Assembly (NCBI RefSeq): GCF_004358675.1
Contig: NZ_SMZO01000003.1
Coordinates: 90,795-154,794 of the forward strand
Source: Meridianimarinicoccus aquatilis
Lineage (GTDB): Bacteria > Pseudomonadota > Alphaproteobacteria > Rhodobacterales > Rhodobacteraceae
Direction of reading: 5' to 3'
Length of the DNA stretch: 64,000 nucleotides
The notes under the pieces: generated by a model
Database searches by the model: none
What the model was told of the DNA's origin: nothing
What the model saw: only the letters and a program-made list of their open reading frames with translations
Made by a program: the position numbers and the translations under genes
Part shown: piece by piece, positions 44,271 to 52,945 of the stretch
Layout: each line of letters opens with the position of its first letter
Numbering within the stretch: the first letter of the stretch is position 1

Positions 44271-45658
44271 GCTGAAATCTTCTCCTCGATGAGGGTTTCG
44301 ATGGCGGCCAGATCGTTGGTAACGCGGGTCACACGTTCCGGACGCTCGTACAGGTCGGACATGCGATTGGGAAGCGGCGGGCGCAGACCCATCGCCGCCT
44401 CAACCGCGTCAGGGAACTTGGCCGGATGCGCGGTAGCCAATGTCACCATGGGCACGGACGGATCCGCTTTTTCCAAGGCGACTTTCGCGCCAACAGCGGT
44501 GTGCGGGCACAGGATTTCGCCCGAGTTGCGGAACATGGCCGCAATGGTCGCGGTCGTTTCGTCTTCGGACGCGCGCCCGCTTTCGAACAGCTCGCGCAGG
44601 CGTCCAAGCGCGCCTTGGCTGATGGGGAAACTGCCGGTGTCTGACAGCATCTTCATCTGATCTGCAACTGCTGACCCATCCCGGTCGTAAACGTCGAACA
44701 GCACACGTTCAAAGTTTGACGATACCTGAATGTCCATGGACGGGCTGATCGTCGGATCGACCCCTGCCTTGGTATAGGCGCCGGTTTCCATTGTGCGGTG
44801 CAAGATGTCATTGCGGTTCGTTGCAATCACAAGCTTGTCGATCGGCAATCCCATACGCCGCGCGATATAGCCAGCAAAAATGTCGCCAAAGTTACCGGTT
44901 GGCACCGTGAAGCTGACCTTGCGGTACGGTGCGCCAAGGGCGGTTGCGGCTGTGAAATAGTAGACGACCTGCGCCAGAACGCGCGCCCAGTTGATCGAAT
45001 TCACTCCGGCCAAACGAACGCGGTCCCTGAAGTCGAAATGGTTGAAGGCATCTTTGACCCGCGCTTGGCAATCATCGAAATCGCCATCAAGCGCCAAGGC
45101 ATGCACATTGTCTTCGGACGGCGTGGTCATCTGGCGGCGCTGCACTTCGGACACGCGGCCATAGGGAAACAGGATAAAGACATCGACTGCATCAAGACCA
45201 CGGAAAGCTTCGATTGCTGCCGAACCAGTGTCACCCGACGTGGCCCCGATGATGGTTACCCGGTCGCCGCGTCGCTTGAGGGCCGCCTCGAACATCTGGC
45301 CGATCATCTGCATTGCGAAATCTTTGAACGCAAGGGTCGGCCCGTGGAACAGTTCCAACAGAAATTGGTTCGCGCCTGTCTGCACCAATGGTGCGCGGGC
45401 GGCGTGGCCAAAGCCAGAATAAGCCCGTGCAATAATGTCTGCGAATTCGGACTCGGTGAAGGTGTCGCCGATGAAAGGGCGCATAATTCGGAATGCGACC
45501 TCTTCATAGGGCAGCCCAGCCAATGCAGCTATGTCCGCTTTGCTCAGTTCTGGTACGGATTCAGGCACGTAAAGCCCGCCGTCGCGGGCCAAACCGGTCA
45601 GCATCGCCTCTTCAAAACTAAGGATAGGCGCCTTACCGCGCGTTGAGACGTATTTCAT
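44267..45658 (-). CDS. thrC: Threonine synthase
   Basis: A 463-residue PLP enzyme of the long threonine synthase class. KYVSTRGKAP starts it, the PLP lysine is K112 in LAFKDFAMQ, and GATSGDTGSAAIEAF and FTVPTGNFGDIFAGYIARRMGLPI bind the cofactor phosphate. It converts O-phosphohomoserine to threonine. It is the middle gene of the minus-strand operon, overlapping surf1 (start) and the M16 gene (end) by four bases each. Confidence 0.96.
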   Translation of the reverse strand: MKYVSTRGKAPILSFEEAMLTGLARDGGLYVPESVPELSKADIAALAGLPYEEVAFRIMRPFIGDTFTESEFADIIARAYSGFGHAARAPLVQTGANQFLLELFHGPTLAFKDFAMQMIGQMFEAALKRRGDRVTIIGATSGDTGSAAIEAFRGLDAVDVFILFPYGRVSEVQRRQMTTPSEDNVHALALDGDFDDCQARVKDAFNHFDFRDRVRLAGVNSINWARVLAQVVYYFTAATALGAPYRKVSFTVPTGNFGDIFAGYIARRMGLPIDKLVIATNRNDILHRTMETGAYTKAGVDPTISPSMDIQVSSNFERVLFDVYDRDGSAVADQMKMLSDTGSFPISQGALGRLRELFESGRASEDETTATIAAMFRNSGEILCPHTAVGAKVALEKADPSVPMVTLATAHPAKFPDAVEAAMGLRPPLPNRMSDLYERPERVTRVTNDLAAIETLIEEKISA

Positions 45659-46332
45659 GTGCTTTGGCTTTCACGATTGCGCCGCTGCTGTGCGACGAAA
45701 AACGCGGTCATCCCGGCCCAAACGATAGCAAGCAGGAACCAAGTGACAGCATATTGCAGGTGATTGTTTGGAATGCCGGCTGTATCTACCGGCAGCGGGG
45801 TGACCGCGCGGGGATCTTCGCTGGTTTGTCGAACCACAAGAAGCAGCGGCTCGGTGCCTAGCTCAGCCGCGATGACCGGGACATCGCGCGCAAACCACAG
45901 CGCGCCTTCGGGGTCTGGCGTGAACCCATCAATCTCGTCCGGCCAGTGCAGGTTCCCAATCAGCGTGACGTCTTCGACGGCAGGTCGCATCGTATCTCGG
46001 CCCGTACTGCGAATGAAGCCGCGATCGATCAAGATCGTCCTGTCCTCGAAGGTGAATGGCGCCAAGACACGATATCCTGGACCAATGGACTTGAGGCTGG
46101 ACTGGACAAGGATTTCGCGCGCCCCAATGGCACCCGTCGCACGTACAGGCAGAAACGCATCCCCGACCGGGTCTGGATTGGCCGGAATTGCGACGGGCGT
46201 GGCAGTCATGTGGGCGTCCATTTCGGCGAGAATGCCCTGCTTCCACTCCAACCGCTGCATCTGCCACACGCCAAGCGAAACCAGAAACACCGTTCCGGCA
46301 ATGCCAAACAGGATGGGAAGCAGATTTCGCAT
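45655..46332 (-). CDS. SURF1-family cytochrome oxidase assembly protein
   Basis: A 225-residue protein with membrane segments at both ends (about 4-22 and 194-214) enclosing a periplasmic domain, the SURF1 layout. It has FLVSLGVWQMQRLEWK, ILVQSSLKSIGPGYRVLAPF, ILIDRGFI and the NNHLQYAVTWFLLAIVW ending. It helps insert heme a into subunit I of aa3-type oxidase. The ATG at 46332 has a CGGAG site seven bases upstream. It follows ctaE after a hairpin at 46363-46388. Confidence 0.94.
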   Translation of the reverse strand: MRNLLPILFGIAGTVFLVSLGVWQMQRLEWKQGILAEMDAHMTATPVAIPANPDPVGDAFLPVRATGAIGAREILVQSSLKSIGPGYRVLAPFTFEDRTILIDRGFIRSTGRDTMRPAVEDVTLIGNLHWPDEIDGFTPDPEGALWFARDVPVIAAELGTEPLLLVVRQTSEDPRAVTPLPVDTAGIPNNHLQYAVTWFLLAIVWAGMTAFFVAQQRRNRESQST

Positions 46333-46362
46333 GCAATCTCCGGTAAGCACTGAAAAGGGCAA

Positions 46363-46388
46363 GGGCGCAGGCTTTTCAGCCCGCGCCC
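46363..46388 (-). terminator. Intercistronic hairpin between ctaE and surf1
   Basis: GGGCGC-A-GGCT, TTTC loop, AGCC-C-GCGCCC on the plus strand: ten pairs with one A/C mismatch. On the transcribed strand it is followed by TTGCCCTTTT. A partial terminator that would lower surf1-thrC expression relative to the oxidase subunits is likely. Confidence 0.6.
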
Positions 46389-46415
46389 CGCTTTACGCCT
46401 GTCTTCGGGGGAGGT

Positions 46416-47216
46416 TCAACCGCCCCAGATGTAGATTGACGCGAACAGGAACAACCAGACCACGTCAACAAAGTGCCAGTACCAAGACGCCGCTTCGAAG
46501 CCGATGTGGTTTTCCGGCGTGAAGTGGCCCGCCTGAAGTCGCATCAGGCAGATGAACAGGAAGATCGTACCAATGATCACGTGCGCACCGTGAAACCCGG
46601 TCGCCATGAAGAAGTTCGCGCCATAAATGTTGCCGCTGAACCCAAAGGCCGCGTGGCTGTATTCATAAGCTTGAAAGATCGTGAAGATCACACCAAGACC
46701 AATCGCGAGAATCAGACCGTTCTTCATGTCCTTACGGTTATTCTCATGAACCAGTGCGTGGTGCGCCCATGTCGCCGCGGCGCCAGAGCAAAGCAGTATC
46801 AGCGTGTTGATCAGTGGCAAATGCCAAGGATCAAACGTTTCGATACCAACAGGCGGCCATGTCTGAAAGGCAGCGGGCTGTTCCGGACCACCCGGGTACA
46901 TGGCGTGCTTGAAGAAGCTCCAGAACCACGCGGCAAAGAACATGACTTCAGACATGATGAACAAGATGAAGCCGTAGCGCAGCCCAAGCTGAACAACCGG
47001 CGTGTGATCGCCGACCTGGTTTTCTGTCACCGTTTCGGACCACCAGCCAAACATGACATAGAGGACCATCACCAGGCCGATCAGGAACAGCCAAGGACCG
47101 CTGTCGTGCATCAAAAGCACGGCGCCGAACAGCATCAGGAAGGCACCGATAGATGCGAGAAGCGGCCAGATGGATGGCGGCAGGATGTGGTAGTCGTGAT
47201 TCTTTTCGTGGGCCAT
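46416..47216 (-). CDS. ctaE: Cytochrome c oxidase subunit III
   Basis: A 266-residue integral membrane protein with seven predicted membrane segments. Typical blocks: [46 protein letters not shown] [29 protein letters not shown], and the ending [23 protein letters not shown]. It stabilises the catalytic core of the aa3-type proton-pumping oxidase. It lies between ctaG and surf1 in the assembly operon. Confidence 0.97.
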   Translation of the reverse strand: MAHEKNHDYHILPPSIWPLLASIGAFLMLFGAVLLMHDSGPWLFLIGLVMVLYVMFGWWSETVTENQVGDHTPVVQLGLRYGFILFIMSEVMFFAAWFWSFFKHAMYPGGPEQPAAFQTWPPVGIETFDPWHLPLINTLILLCSGAAATWAHHALVHENNRKDMKNGLILAIGLGVIFTIFQAYEYSHAAFGFSGNIYGANFFMATGFHGAHVIIGTIFLFICLMRLQAGHFTPENHIGFEAASWYWHFVDVVWLFLFASIYIWGG

Positions 47217-47245
47217 GGGTTTGCTCTGTCTCTCTCGGTCGCTCG

Positions 47246-47851
47246 TCAGTTCACGGAAGATTTTGTTTGGGCGGGGTCGGTCGCGCCCACGGCAGCAGGC
47301 GCAAGTTCCGCCTGCCGGTCATCCGGCACATCCGTTTCGTAAAAGGTATAAGACAAGGTGATCTCGTGGAGGAACTTGCCTTCATCATCCTCCACAATTT
47401 CTGGGTCTACAAAGAAGGTCACGGGCATTTGCACACGCTCACCGGGTTGAAGAACCTGCATGGTGAAGCAAAAGCAATCAATCTTGGTAAAGTACCCGCC
47501 AGCTGCATAGGGCGTTACATTATAGCTGGCAGAGCCCGCAATCACCCGGTCCGTCGGATTATAAGCCTCATAGAATGCAAGGCCGGTTTCGCCGATCTTG
47601 ATATCCATGGTGCGCTGCACCGGCTTGAATTCCCATGCCATGTCTTTGGACGTCGAGGCGTCGAAGCGAACGCGCACAGTCTGTTCAAGAACTGTATCGG
47701 CCCCGGTTTGTGCGGTCAAAGGCGTACCACCAAAGCCGGTGACGCGGCAGAAAAGATCATATGCAGGCACCGCTGCAAAACCGAGGGAAGCCATAACCAC
47801 CACGACGCCAACGGCGCTTAAAGCTGTCTTGCGAATGTTCGCTTGGCTCAC
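47246..47851 (-). CDS. ctaG: Cytochrome c oxidase assembly protein CtaG/Cox11
   Basis: A 201-residue protein with one N-terminal membrane segment (about 9-28) and a periplasmic Ig-like copper-binding domain. The copper motif CFCF is in [17 protein letters not shown]. It delivers copper to the CuB site of subunit I. It overlaps the small gene upstream by four bases and precedes ctaE by 29 bases. Confidence 0.96.
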   Translation of the reverse strand: MSQANIRKTALSAVGVVVVMASLGFAAVPAYDLFCRVTGFGGTPLTAQTGADTVLEQTVRVRFDASTSKDMAWEFKPVQRTMDIKIGETGLAFYEAYNPTDRVIAGSASYNVTPYAAGGYFTKIDCFCFTMQVLQPGERVQMPVTFFVDPEIVEDDEGKFLHEITLSYTFYETDVPDDRQAELAPAAVGATDPAQTKSSVN

Positions 47852-48039
47852 TTCGTTTCCTCCGGCAACATTTCCGGGCGCAATACATGGTCAAAACCCT
47901 GTTGCACCGGCGCACCCCGTTCCACTTTGGCAATGGTTAACCCAAACATCACTGCGACAAATCCGAGTAATGCAAGACCAAGGCCAAGGTTTCGTCCAAA
48001 TCGGCGCGTGTGCAGTTCGTGGTCTTTACCAAATGCCAT
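47848..48039 (-). CDS. Small single-span membrane protein between ctaB and ctaG
   Basis: A 63-residue protein, MAFGKDHELHTRRFGRNLGL at the start, with one membrane segment (about 17-37) and a soluble C terminus. Its ATG overlaps the ctaB stop (TAATG) and its stop overlaps the ctaG start, so it is translated within the oxidase assembly operon. Small proteins at this position are usual in Rhodobacterales oxidase operons. A role in oxidase assembly is inferred only from position. Confidence 0.85.
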   Translation of the reverse strand: MAFGKDHELHTRRFGRNLGLGLALLGFVAVMFGLTIAKVERGAPVQQGFDHVLRPEMLPEETK

Positions 48040-48980
48040 TACCAGAGCCCCCAACCAAAGCGCGCAAGACCTGCGTCAATCATCAGCGCCCCAAAGTGAG
48101 CGAAGAGGTAATAGAGGGAAAAACGGAAGAACGTCTTTTCAACCTTATAGCTGTCTGCTTCGGCGGCAGCATCGTCGCGGCGCGAAATGGCCCATGCGCC
48201 AATCAAGAAGCGAACGTTCATAACAACTGCAACGGCAAGATAGACAGGCCCGCCAATAGACGAGAACGCTGTACCAATCGCAAGCGGCGCCAGCAGAGCC
48301 GTATAGATCAGAATGTGACGGCGCGTGGCTGGACGACCATGCGTCACTGTCAGCATCGGAACGCCAGCGTCAGCGTAATCGGATTTCATGAACAGGGCGA
48401 GTGCCCAGAAGTGCGGCGGCGTCCACATGAAGATCAGCGCGAACATCAAGACACTTTCCACCGAGATGCCGCCGGTTGCGGCAGCCCAGCCAATCATCGG
48501 CGGAAACGCCCCTGCAGCCCCACCGATCACGATGTTCTGTGGGGTCCAACGCTTGAGCCACATCGTGTAAATCACGGCGTAGAAAAAGATGGTGAAAGCC
48601 AAAAGCCCTGCCGCAACCCAATTGGCCGCAAGCCCAAGCATTATAACCGAAATACCGGAAAGGGCGACACCAAGCGAAAGGGCTTCGTCGCCGCGCACGG
48701 CACCGGATGGCACGGGGCGACCGCGCGTACGGCGCATGATCGCGTCAATATCGGCATCCCACCACATATTCAGGGCGCCCGAGGCCCCGCCGCCAAGCGC
48801 AATGAACAGAATGGACGCAAAAACCACCATCGGGTGATGCGATCCCGGCGCCACCATGAGGCCGACAAACGCTGTGAACACCACCAGCGTCATGACGCGG
48901 GGCTTCAGCAGGGCGACGTAATCGCCGAAACCGGCTTCGCCGGTTTGAGGCCCTGTCAGATTGGACGTTGCATCGGTCAT
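48039..48980 (-). CDS. ctaB: Protoheme IX farnesyltransferase
   Basis: A 313-residue UbiA-superfamily prenyltransferase with about nine membrane segments. The first Asp-rich motif is NMWWDADIDAIMRRTRGRP, the second region is PHFWALALFMKSDYADAGVPM. It farnesylates heme b to heme o, the precursor of heme a for the aa3 oxidase. It follows ctaC, with a hairpin between them. Confidence 0.96.
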   Translation of the reverse strand: MTDATSNLTGPQTGEAGFGDYVALLKPRVMTLVVFTAFVGLMVAPGSHHPMVVFASILFIALGGGASGALNMWWDADIDAIMRRTRGRPVPSGAVRGDEALSLGVALSGISVIMLGLAANWVAAGLLAFTIFFYAVIYTMWLKRWTPQNIVIGGAAGAFPPMIGWAAATGGISVESVLMFALIFMWTPPHFWALALFMKSDYADAGVPMLTVTHGRPATRRHILIYTALLAPLAIGTAFSSIGGPVYLAVAVVMNVRFLIGAWAISRRDDAAAEADSYKVEKTFFRFSLYYLFAHFGALMIDAGLARFGWGLW

Positions 48981-48995
48981 TCAGAAAACTCCGGC

Positions 48996-49018
48996 CCGCC
49001 AACCACTAAGGCTGGCGG
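48996..49018 (-). terminator. Intercistronic hairpin between ctaC and ctaB
   Basis: Stem CCGCCA/TGGCGG, extended by one further pair past a mismatch, in the 60-base gap after ctaC. A short stem without a U-run; an mRNA processing or stability element is more likely than a full terminator. Confidence 0.45.
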
Positions 49019-49040
49019 ACAAAACGTACAAACGTGGGGT

Positions 49041-49901
49041 TTAGCGGGCGGCGACGGTGTAGCTGCCAGGAATGCCAGCATATTCTTCACGCATCACTTC
49101 AAGCCATGCATCATACTTTTCCTGACTCACGACCTTGACCGTGATCGGCATGTAGGCGTGAGCCTGACCGCACAGTTCTGAACATTGACCGAAATAGACG
49201 CCTTCTTTCTCTGCCTTGAACCACAACTGCGCCAAGCGACCGGGAACACCGTCTTGCTTCACGCCAAAGGCTGGAATTGCCCAAGAGTGAATCACGTCTG
49301 CACCAGTCACCTGCACCACAACAGTTGCATTCACGGGCACAACCATGGCTTCGTTTGTCGCCAGCAGGTACTCGTCATCAGAATAGCCAGCGTCGGCAAG
49401 TTCATCTCGCTCAAGCATGAACGCTTCAAACCCGAAACCTTCGTCAACATACTCATAACCCCAGTACCACTGGTAGCCAGTTGTTTTGATCGTGATGTCC
49501 GCCTCAGGAATTTCTTGCTGTTTGAACAGGATTGGAAGCGAAAAAGCCCCGATAAACACAAGGATGATGATCGGTACGATCGTCCATGCGATTTCCAGCG
49601 GAGAATTGTGAGTGAACGTGCCCGGCTCTGGATTGCGCTTTTCGTTGAAGCGCAAGATGCACCAGCCCAGCAACGCCGTCACAAAGATTGTAATCGCGAT
49701 GATGATGACATTGATGAAACCGTCAAGCCATTGCAGGTCGCGGGCCAGTTCCGTAACGGCCGGCTGAAAGCCCATTGCGCCCGGTGTCGGCTTTCCGATG
49801 ACCGGCAGATCGCCCAGAACATCCTGTGCCACCGCCACAGACGCGGCAATCGAAGTCAGCGCTACAGTAGCAAGGCCAAGTGTTGGCAGTTTGAATTGCA
49901 T
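49041..49901 (-). CDS. ctaC: Cytochrome c oxidase subunit II
   Basis: A 286-residue subunit: signal peptide ending near ASVAVAQ, two membrane segments (about 62-84 and 104-123), then a cupredoxin domain. The CuA ligands are in [13 protein letters not shown] (His) and [12 protein letters not shown] (two Cys, a His and a Met). It accepts electrons from cytochrome c. The ATG at 49901 has an AGGAAGAG site and fits the signal peptide; the frame is open about 130 codons further without family resemblance. It heads the minus-strand oxidase operon. Subunit I is not in the window. Confidence 0.97.
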   Translation of the reverse strand: MQFKLPTLGLATVALTSIAASVAVAQDVLGDLPVIGKPTPGAMGFQPAVTELARDLQWLDGFINVIIIAITIFVTALLGWCILRFNEKRNPEPGTFTHNSPLEIAWTIVPIIILVFIGAFSLPILFKQQEIPEADITIKTTGYQWYWGYEYVDEGFGFEAFMLERDELADAGYSDDEYLLATNEAMVVPVNATVVVQVTGADVIHSWAIPAFGVKQDGVPGRLAQLWFKAEKEGVYFGQCSELCGQAHAYMPITVKVVSQEKYDAWLEVMREEYAGIPGSYTVAAR

Positions 49902-50046
49902 GTTCTCTTCCTGTTGATCTCGCTCAGAGCACGGCGCACGATAGCGCAGCGCGCCTTGGGCGTGTTCACCCGTTGATGTGATGTGCCCAAAAATCATATC
50001 TCGTGCGACGGAACAACCTTCTGGCACTGCGACATACAGGTCATTT

Positions 50047-50060
50047 TTGATCTGTATCAA
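50047..50060. promoter_or_regulatory. FNR/FnrL-type box
   Basis: Perfect palindrome TTGAT-CTGT-ATCAA, exactly the FNR-family consensus TTGAT-N4-ATCAA. It lies in the divergent ctaC-tldD gap, 146 bases before the ctaC start codon and 21 before tldD. Oxygen control of the aa3 oxidase operon is the natural reading. Confidence 0.75.
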
Positions 50061-50080
50061 TGACAAAAAGGCGAAAATCC

Positions 50081-51499
50081 ATGACGACAGATCGGTTTGA
50101 CCCCTTCGTGACGCGTCTTGACCCCGATACGGCACTGCGACTGTTGCGGGCAACAACCGATGGCGCGGACGATGGCGAGTTGTTTCTGGAACGGCGTCGA
50201 TCCGAAGTGCTGAGCTTCGATGATGGTCGTTTACGGACCGCGAGTTTTGATGCCTCGGAAGGCTTTGGACTTCGGGCTGTGCGTGGGGACACAACGGGTT
50301 ACGCCCATTCGACAGAGATTACAGAAGCCGCGTTGAAGCGCGCGGGGGACACTGCGCGGCTGGCCGTTGGCGCGGGCGGCGGCACTCTGGCAGAGCCGCC
50401 ACGGGGAACAAATACCCAGCTTTATTCCGATGTAGACCCGGTTATCGAGGCACCGTTCGCCGCCAAGGTGGCCACGCTAAGAGACATTGATGCCTTCGCC
50501 CGCGATTTGGATCCGCGCGTTGTTCAAGTATCCGCCACGCTGGCAGCCGGACAGCAAGAAGTGGTGATCATGCGGCCAGATGGCATGATCGTGTCGGATA
50601 TTCGGCCGATGACCCGTCTGAACGTGTCGGTGATTCTTGAAGAAAATGGGCGCCGCGAATCGGGCGGTGTCGGCGCTGGCGGGCGCAGGCCACTGTCGTT
50701 GGTGACGGATCCGGACCATTGGCAGGACGCCGTTCGGGAGTCGTTGCGCATCGCCGCTGTCAACTTGACCGCAGAAGCCGCTCCCGCCGGTGTGATGGAC
50801 GTCGTGCTTGGCCCAGGTTGGCCGGGTATTCTTCTCCACGAGGCCGTGGGGCATGGCTTGGAAGGGGATTTCAACCGCAAGAAGACCTCGGCCTTTTCAG
50901 GGCTGATGGGACAGCGTGTCGCCTCTCCCGGTGTGACTGTGCTGGATGACGGAACCATCCCGAACCGGCGCGGATCAATCTCAATTGATGATGAAGGCAC
51001 GCCAAGCCACAAAACGACCTTGATCGAAGACGGAATTCTCGTGGGCTATATGCAAGACCGGCAAAATGCGCGCTTGATGGGCGTCCCCCCCACGGGCAAC
51101 GGGCGGCGACAAAGCTATGCGCATCCGCCGATGCCACGCATGACCAACACCTATATGCTTGCCGGCAAAGAGGATCCTGCAGACATACTTGCTGGGCTGG
51201 ATGACGGGATCTATGCGGTGGGCTTTGGTGGCGGGCAAGTCGACATCACCAACGGCAAGTTCGTATTCTCCTGTACCGAGGCGTATCGCGTCAAAAACGG
51301 CAAGGTGGGTGCCCCGGTCAAAGGCGCAACCCTTATCGGCGATGGCCCCACAGCGATGCAGCACATTCAGGCAATTGGCAACGATCTGGCTTTGGACCCC
51401 GGCATCGGGAATTGTGGCAAAAGCGGACAATGGGTGCCGGTGGGCGTCGGGCAACCCAGTTTGCGCATCGGCAAATTGACGGTCGGCGGTTCGTCTTGA
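50081..51499 (+). CDS. tldD: Metalloprotease TldD
   Basis: A 472-residue TldD/PmbA-family protein. The zinc motif HEAVGH (253-258) lies in [33 protein letters not shown] and the [24 protein letters not shown] C-terminal region are standard. With TldE it forms a peptidase that unfolds and trims modified peptides and antitoxins. The ATG at 50081 has an AAGG site; an in-frame ATG at 50060 would start inside the FNR-type box. Divergent from ctaC. Confidence 0.95.
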   Translation: MTTDRFDPFVTRLDPDTALRLLRATTDGADDGELFLERRRSEVLSFDDGRLRTASFDASEGFGLRAVRGDTTGYAHSTEITEAALKRAGDTARLAVGAGGGTLAEPPRGTNTQLYSDVDPVIEAPFAAKVATLRDIDAFARDLDPRVVQVSATLAAGQQEVVIMRPDGMIVSDIRPMTRLNVSVILEENGRRESGGVGAGGRRPLSLVTDPDHWQDAVRESLRIAAVNLTAEAAPAGVMDVVLGPGWPGILLHEAVGHGLEGDFNRKKTSAFSGLMGQRVASPGVTVLDDGTIPNRRGSISIDDEGTPSHKTTLIEDGILVGYMQDRQNARLMGVPPTGNGRRQSYAHPPMPRMTNTYMLAGKEDPADILAGLDDGIYAVGFGGGQVDITNGKFVFSCTEAYRVKNGKVGAPVKGATLIGDGPTAMQHIQAIGNDLALDPGIGNCGKSGQWVPVGVGQPSLRIGKLTVGGSS

Positions 51500-51504
51500 A
51501 CAGG

Positions 51505-51561
51505 AACGCCAAGTCTTTTTGCAAATAATCCAAAAATATCCGCCTAATTTTACTTGGCGTT
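51505..51561. repeat. Perfect 10-bp inverted repeat around an AT-rich spacer
   Basis: AACGCCAAGT (51505-51514) and ACTTGGCGTT (51552-51561) flank 37 AT-rich bases just after the tldD stop and before dprA. It may be a long-loop terminator for tldD or a regulator site at the dprA promoter. Confidence 0.6.
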
Positions 51562-51607
51562 AAGACCGCGCAACTGAATGTTGGCTCACCCCTCGGGTGG
51601 AGCCGCG

Positions 51608-52837
51608 ATGACACAGACCCTGTTTTCCTCCTCTATTACACCCCTCATCCCACCCAAGACGGATGAAGATAGGTCATCGTGGCTCCGTCTCTTTCGGTCC
51701 CGCGGGGTCGGTGTGCACACGTTCTTCCGCCTCATGGGAGAACACGGCAGCGCCGCGCAAGTTCTTGACGTTCTGCCCGATCTCGCGGCCAAGGCGGGCG
51801 TCAGCAATTACATCGCCGCGTCGCACGATACCGTCGCAGCAGAAATGCGCGCAGGCAGAAAGGCGGGGGCGCGACTGCTATGCCACGGCGATTCCGACTA
51901 CCCCCAACTTCTTGCTCAGATATCAGATGCGCCGCCCGTACTTTGGGTGCGCGGTCGTTCTGAGTTGCTGGGCAAACCTTTGGTCGCATTGGTCGGGGCC
52001 CGCAACGCTTCAAGCCTTGGCGAACGTATGGCAAAACAACTGGCCAGAGACCTCGGTGACGCAGGATTTGTGACCGTGTCCGGCCTCGCACGCGGCATTG
52101 ACGCTGCGGTGCATGGCGCGACCCTGAAAACAGGAACAATCGCCATCTTGGGCGGCGGCATTGACGTCCCCTACCCAGCAGAAAACGAACCGCTTTACAG
52201 GCGCATATCGGACCAAGGTCTCTTGATGTCCGAACAACCCATGGGCCTTGCGCCGCAAGCCCGGCACTTCCCAAGACGGAACAGAATCATTTCGGGCCTC
52301 GCGCGCGGTCTTATCGTTGTCGAAGCCGCCGCACGCTCCGGCAGCTTGATCACGGCCCGAAACGCCCTCGACCAAGGCCGAGATGTGCTTGCCGTGCCCG
52401 GCCACCCGTTCGACGGCCGCGCCACGGGATGCAATATGCTGATCCGTGACGGGGCGACGTTGGTGCGCTCTGCCGCCGACGCAATCGAAGCTTTGGGGGA
52501 AGCGACTGAAGGGTTTACGCCGCTTTCTCCGCTGCCTGCTGATGGTACCGCGAGGTCGGCATCAAGGGTGCACGCCCCGACAGCGCCCAAAAACGACAAA
52601 GGCGTAGAATCCCATCAAGTTCGAAAAGCGCCGCCCGGGCCAAAACCAAAACCAAAAGATTCGGCAGAGGCACAAACATCGGCGATTCTCTCTCGGCTGG
52701 GTCCAACGCCGTTGCCCGAGGATCAACTTATTCGCGACCTGAAAATGCCCGCGACTGTTGTCGCTCCAGCCCTTATGGAATTGGAACTTGAGGGCAGGAT
52801 CACCCGTCATGCCGGGGGTATGGTTTCGCGTACCTGA
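51608..52837 (+). CDS. dprA: DNA processing protein DprA
   Basis: A 409-residue DprA/Smf: N-terminal SAM-like domain, central Rossmann-like domain with ALVGARNASSLGER, VSGLARGIDAAVH, ILGGGIDVPYPAEN, FPRRNRIISGLA and EAAARSGSLITARNALDQGR, a charged Pro/Lys-rich linker (about 310-350), then a C-terminal winged helix (about 350-405). It loads RecA on incoming single-stranded DNA in transformation. The ATG at 51608 has a GGTGGAG site; an upstream codon at 51578 is weaker. It precedes topA. Confidence 0.95.
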   Translation: MTQTLFSSSITPLIPPKTDEDRSSWLRLFRSRGVGVHTFFRLMGEHGSAAQVLDVLPDLAAKAGVSNYIAASHDTVAAEMRAGRKAGARLLCHGDSDYPQLLAQISDAPPVLWVRGRSELLGKPLVALVGARNASSLGERMAKQLARDLGDAGFVTVSGLARGIDAAVHGATLKTGTIAILGGGIDVPYPAENEPLYRRISDQGLLMSEQPMGLAPQARHFPRRNRIISGLARGLIVVEAAARSGSLITARNALDQGRDVLAVPGHPFDGRATGCNMLIRDGATLVRSAADAIEALGEATEGFTPLSPLPADGTARSASRVHAPTAPKNDKGVESHQVRKAPPGPKPKPKDSAEAQTSAILSRLGPTPLPEDQLIRDLKMPATVVAPALMELELEGRITRHAGGMVSRT

Positions 52838-52945
52838 GACCGCGTAACGATGCCAGTTGGCACAGCATGACATTGACATCCCCCTCTCTGCCGCCACATC
52901 TAGCGGTCATCCGTTCGGAATGTCCCTGTCTTTGGAGCCCTGCTT

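Noticed and set aside
47598..49181. 527-codon plus-strand frame opposite ctaG-ctaB-ctaC
   Set aside because: The minus strand encodes four well-recognised oxidase genes here; the antisense frame has no domain.
49902..50294. N-terminal extension of ctaC by about 130 codons
   Set aside because: The signal peptide and ribosome-binding site at 49901 define the start; the extension overlaps tldD and has no family counterpart.
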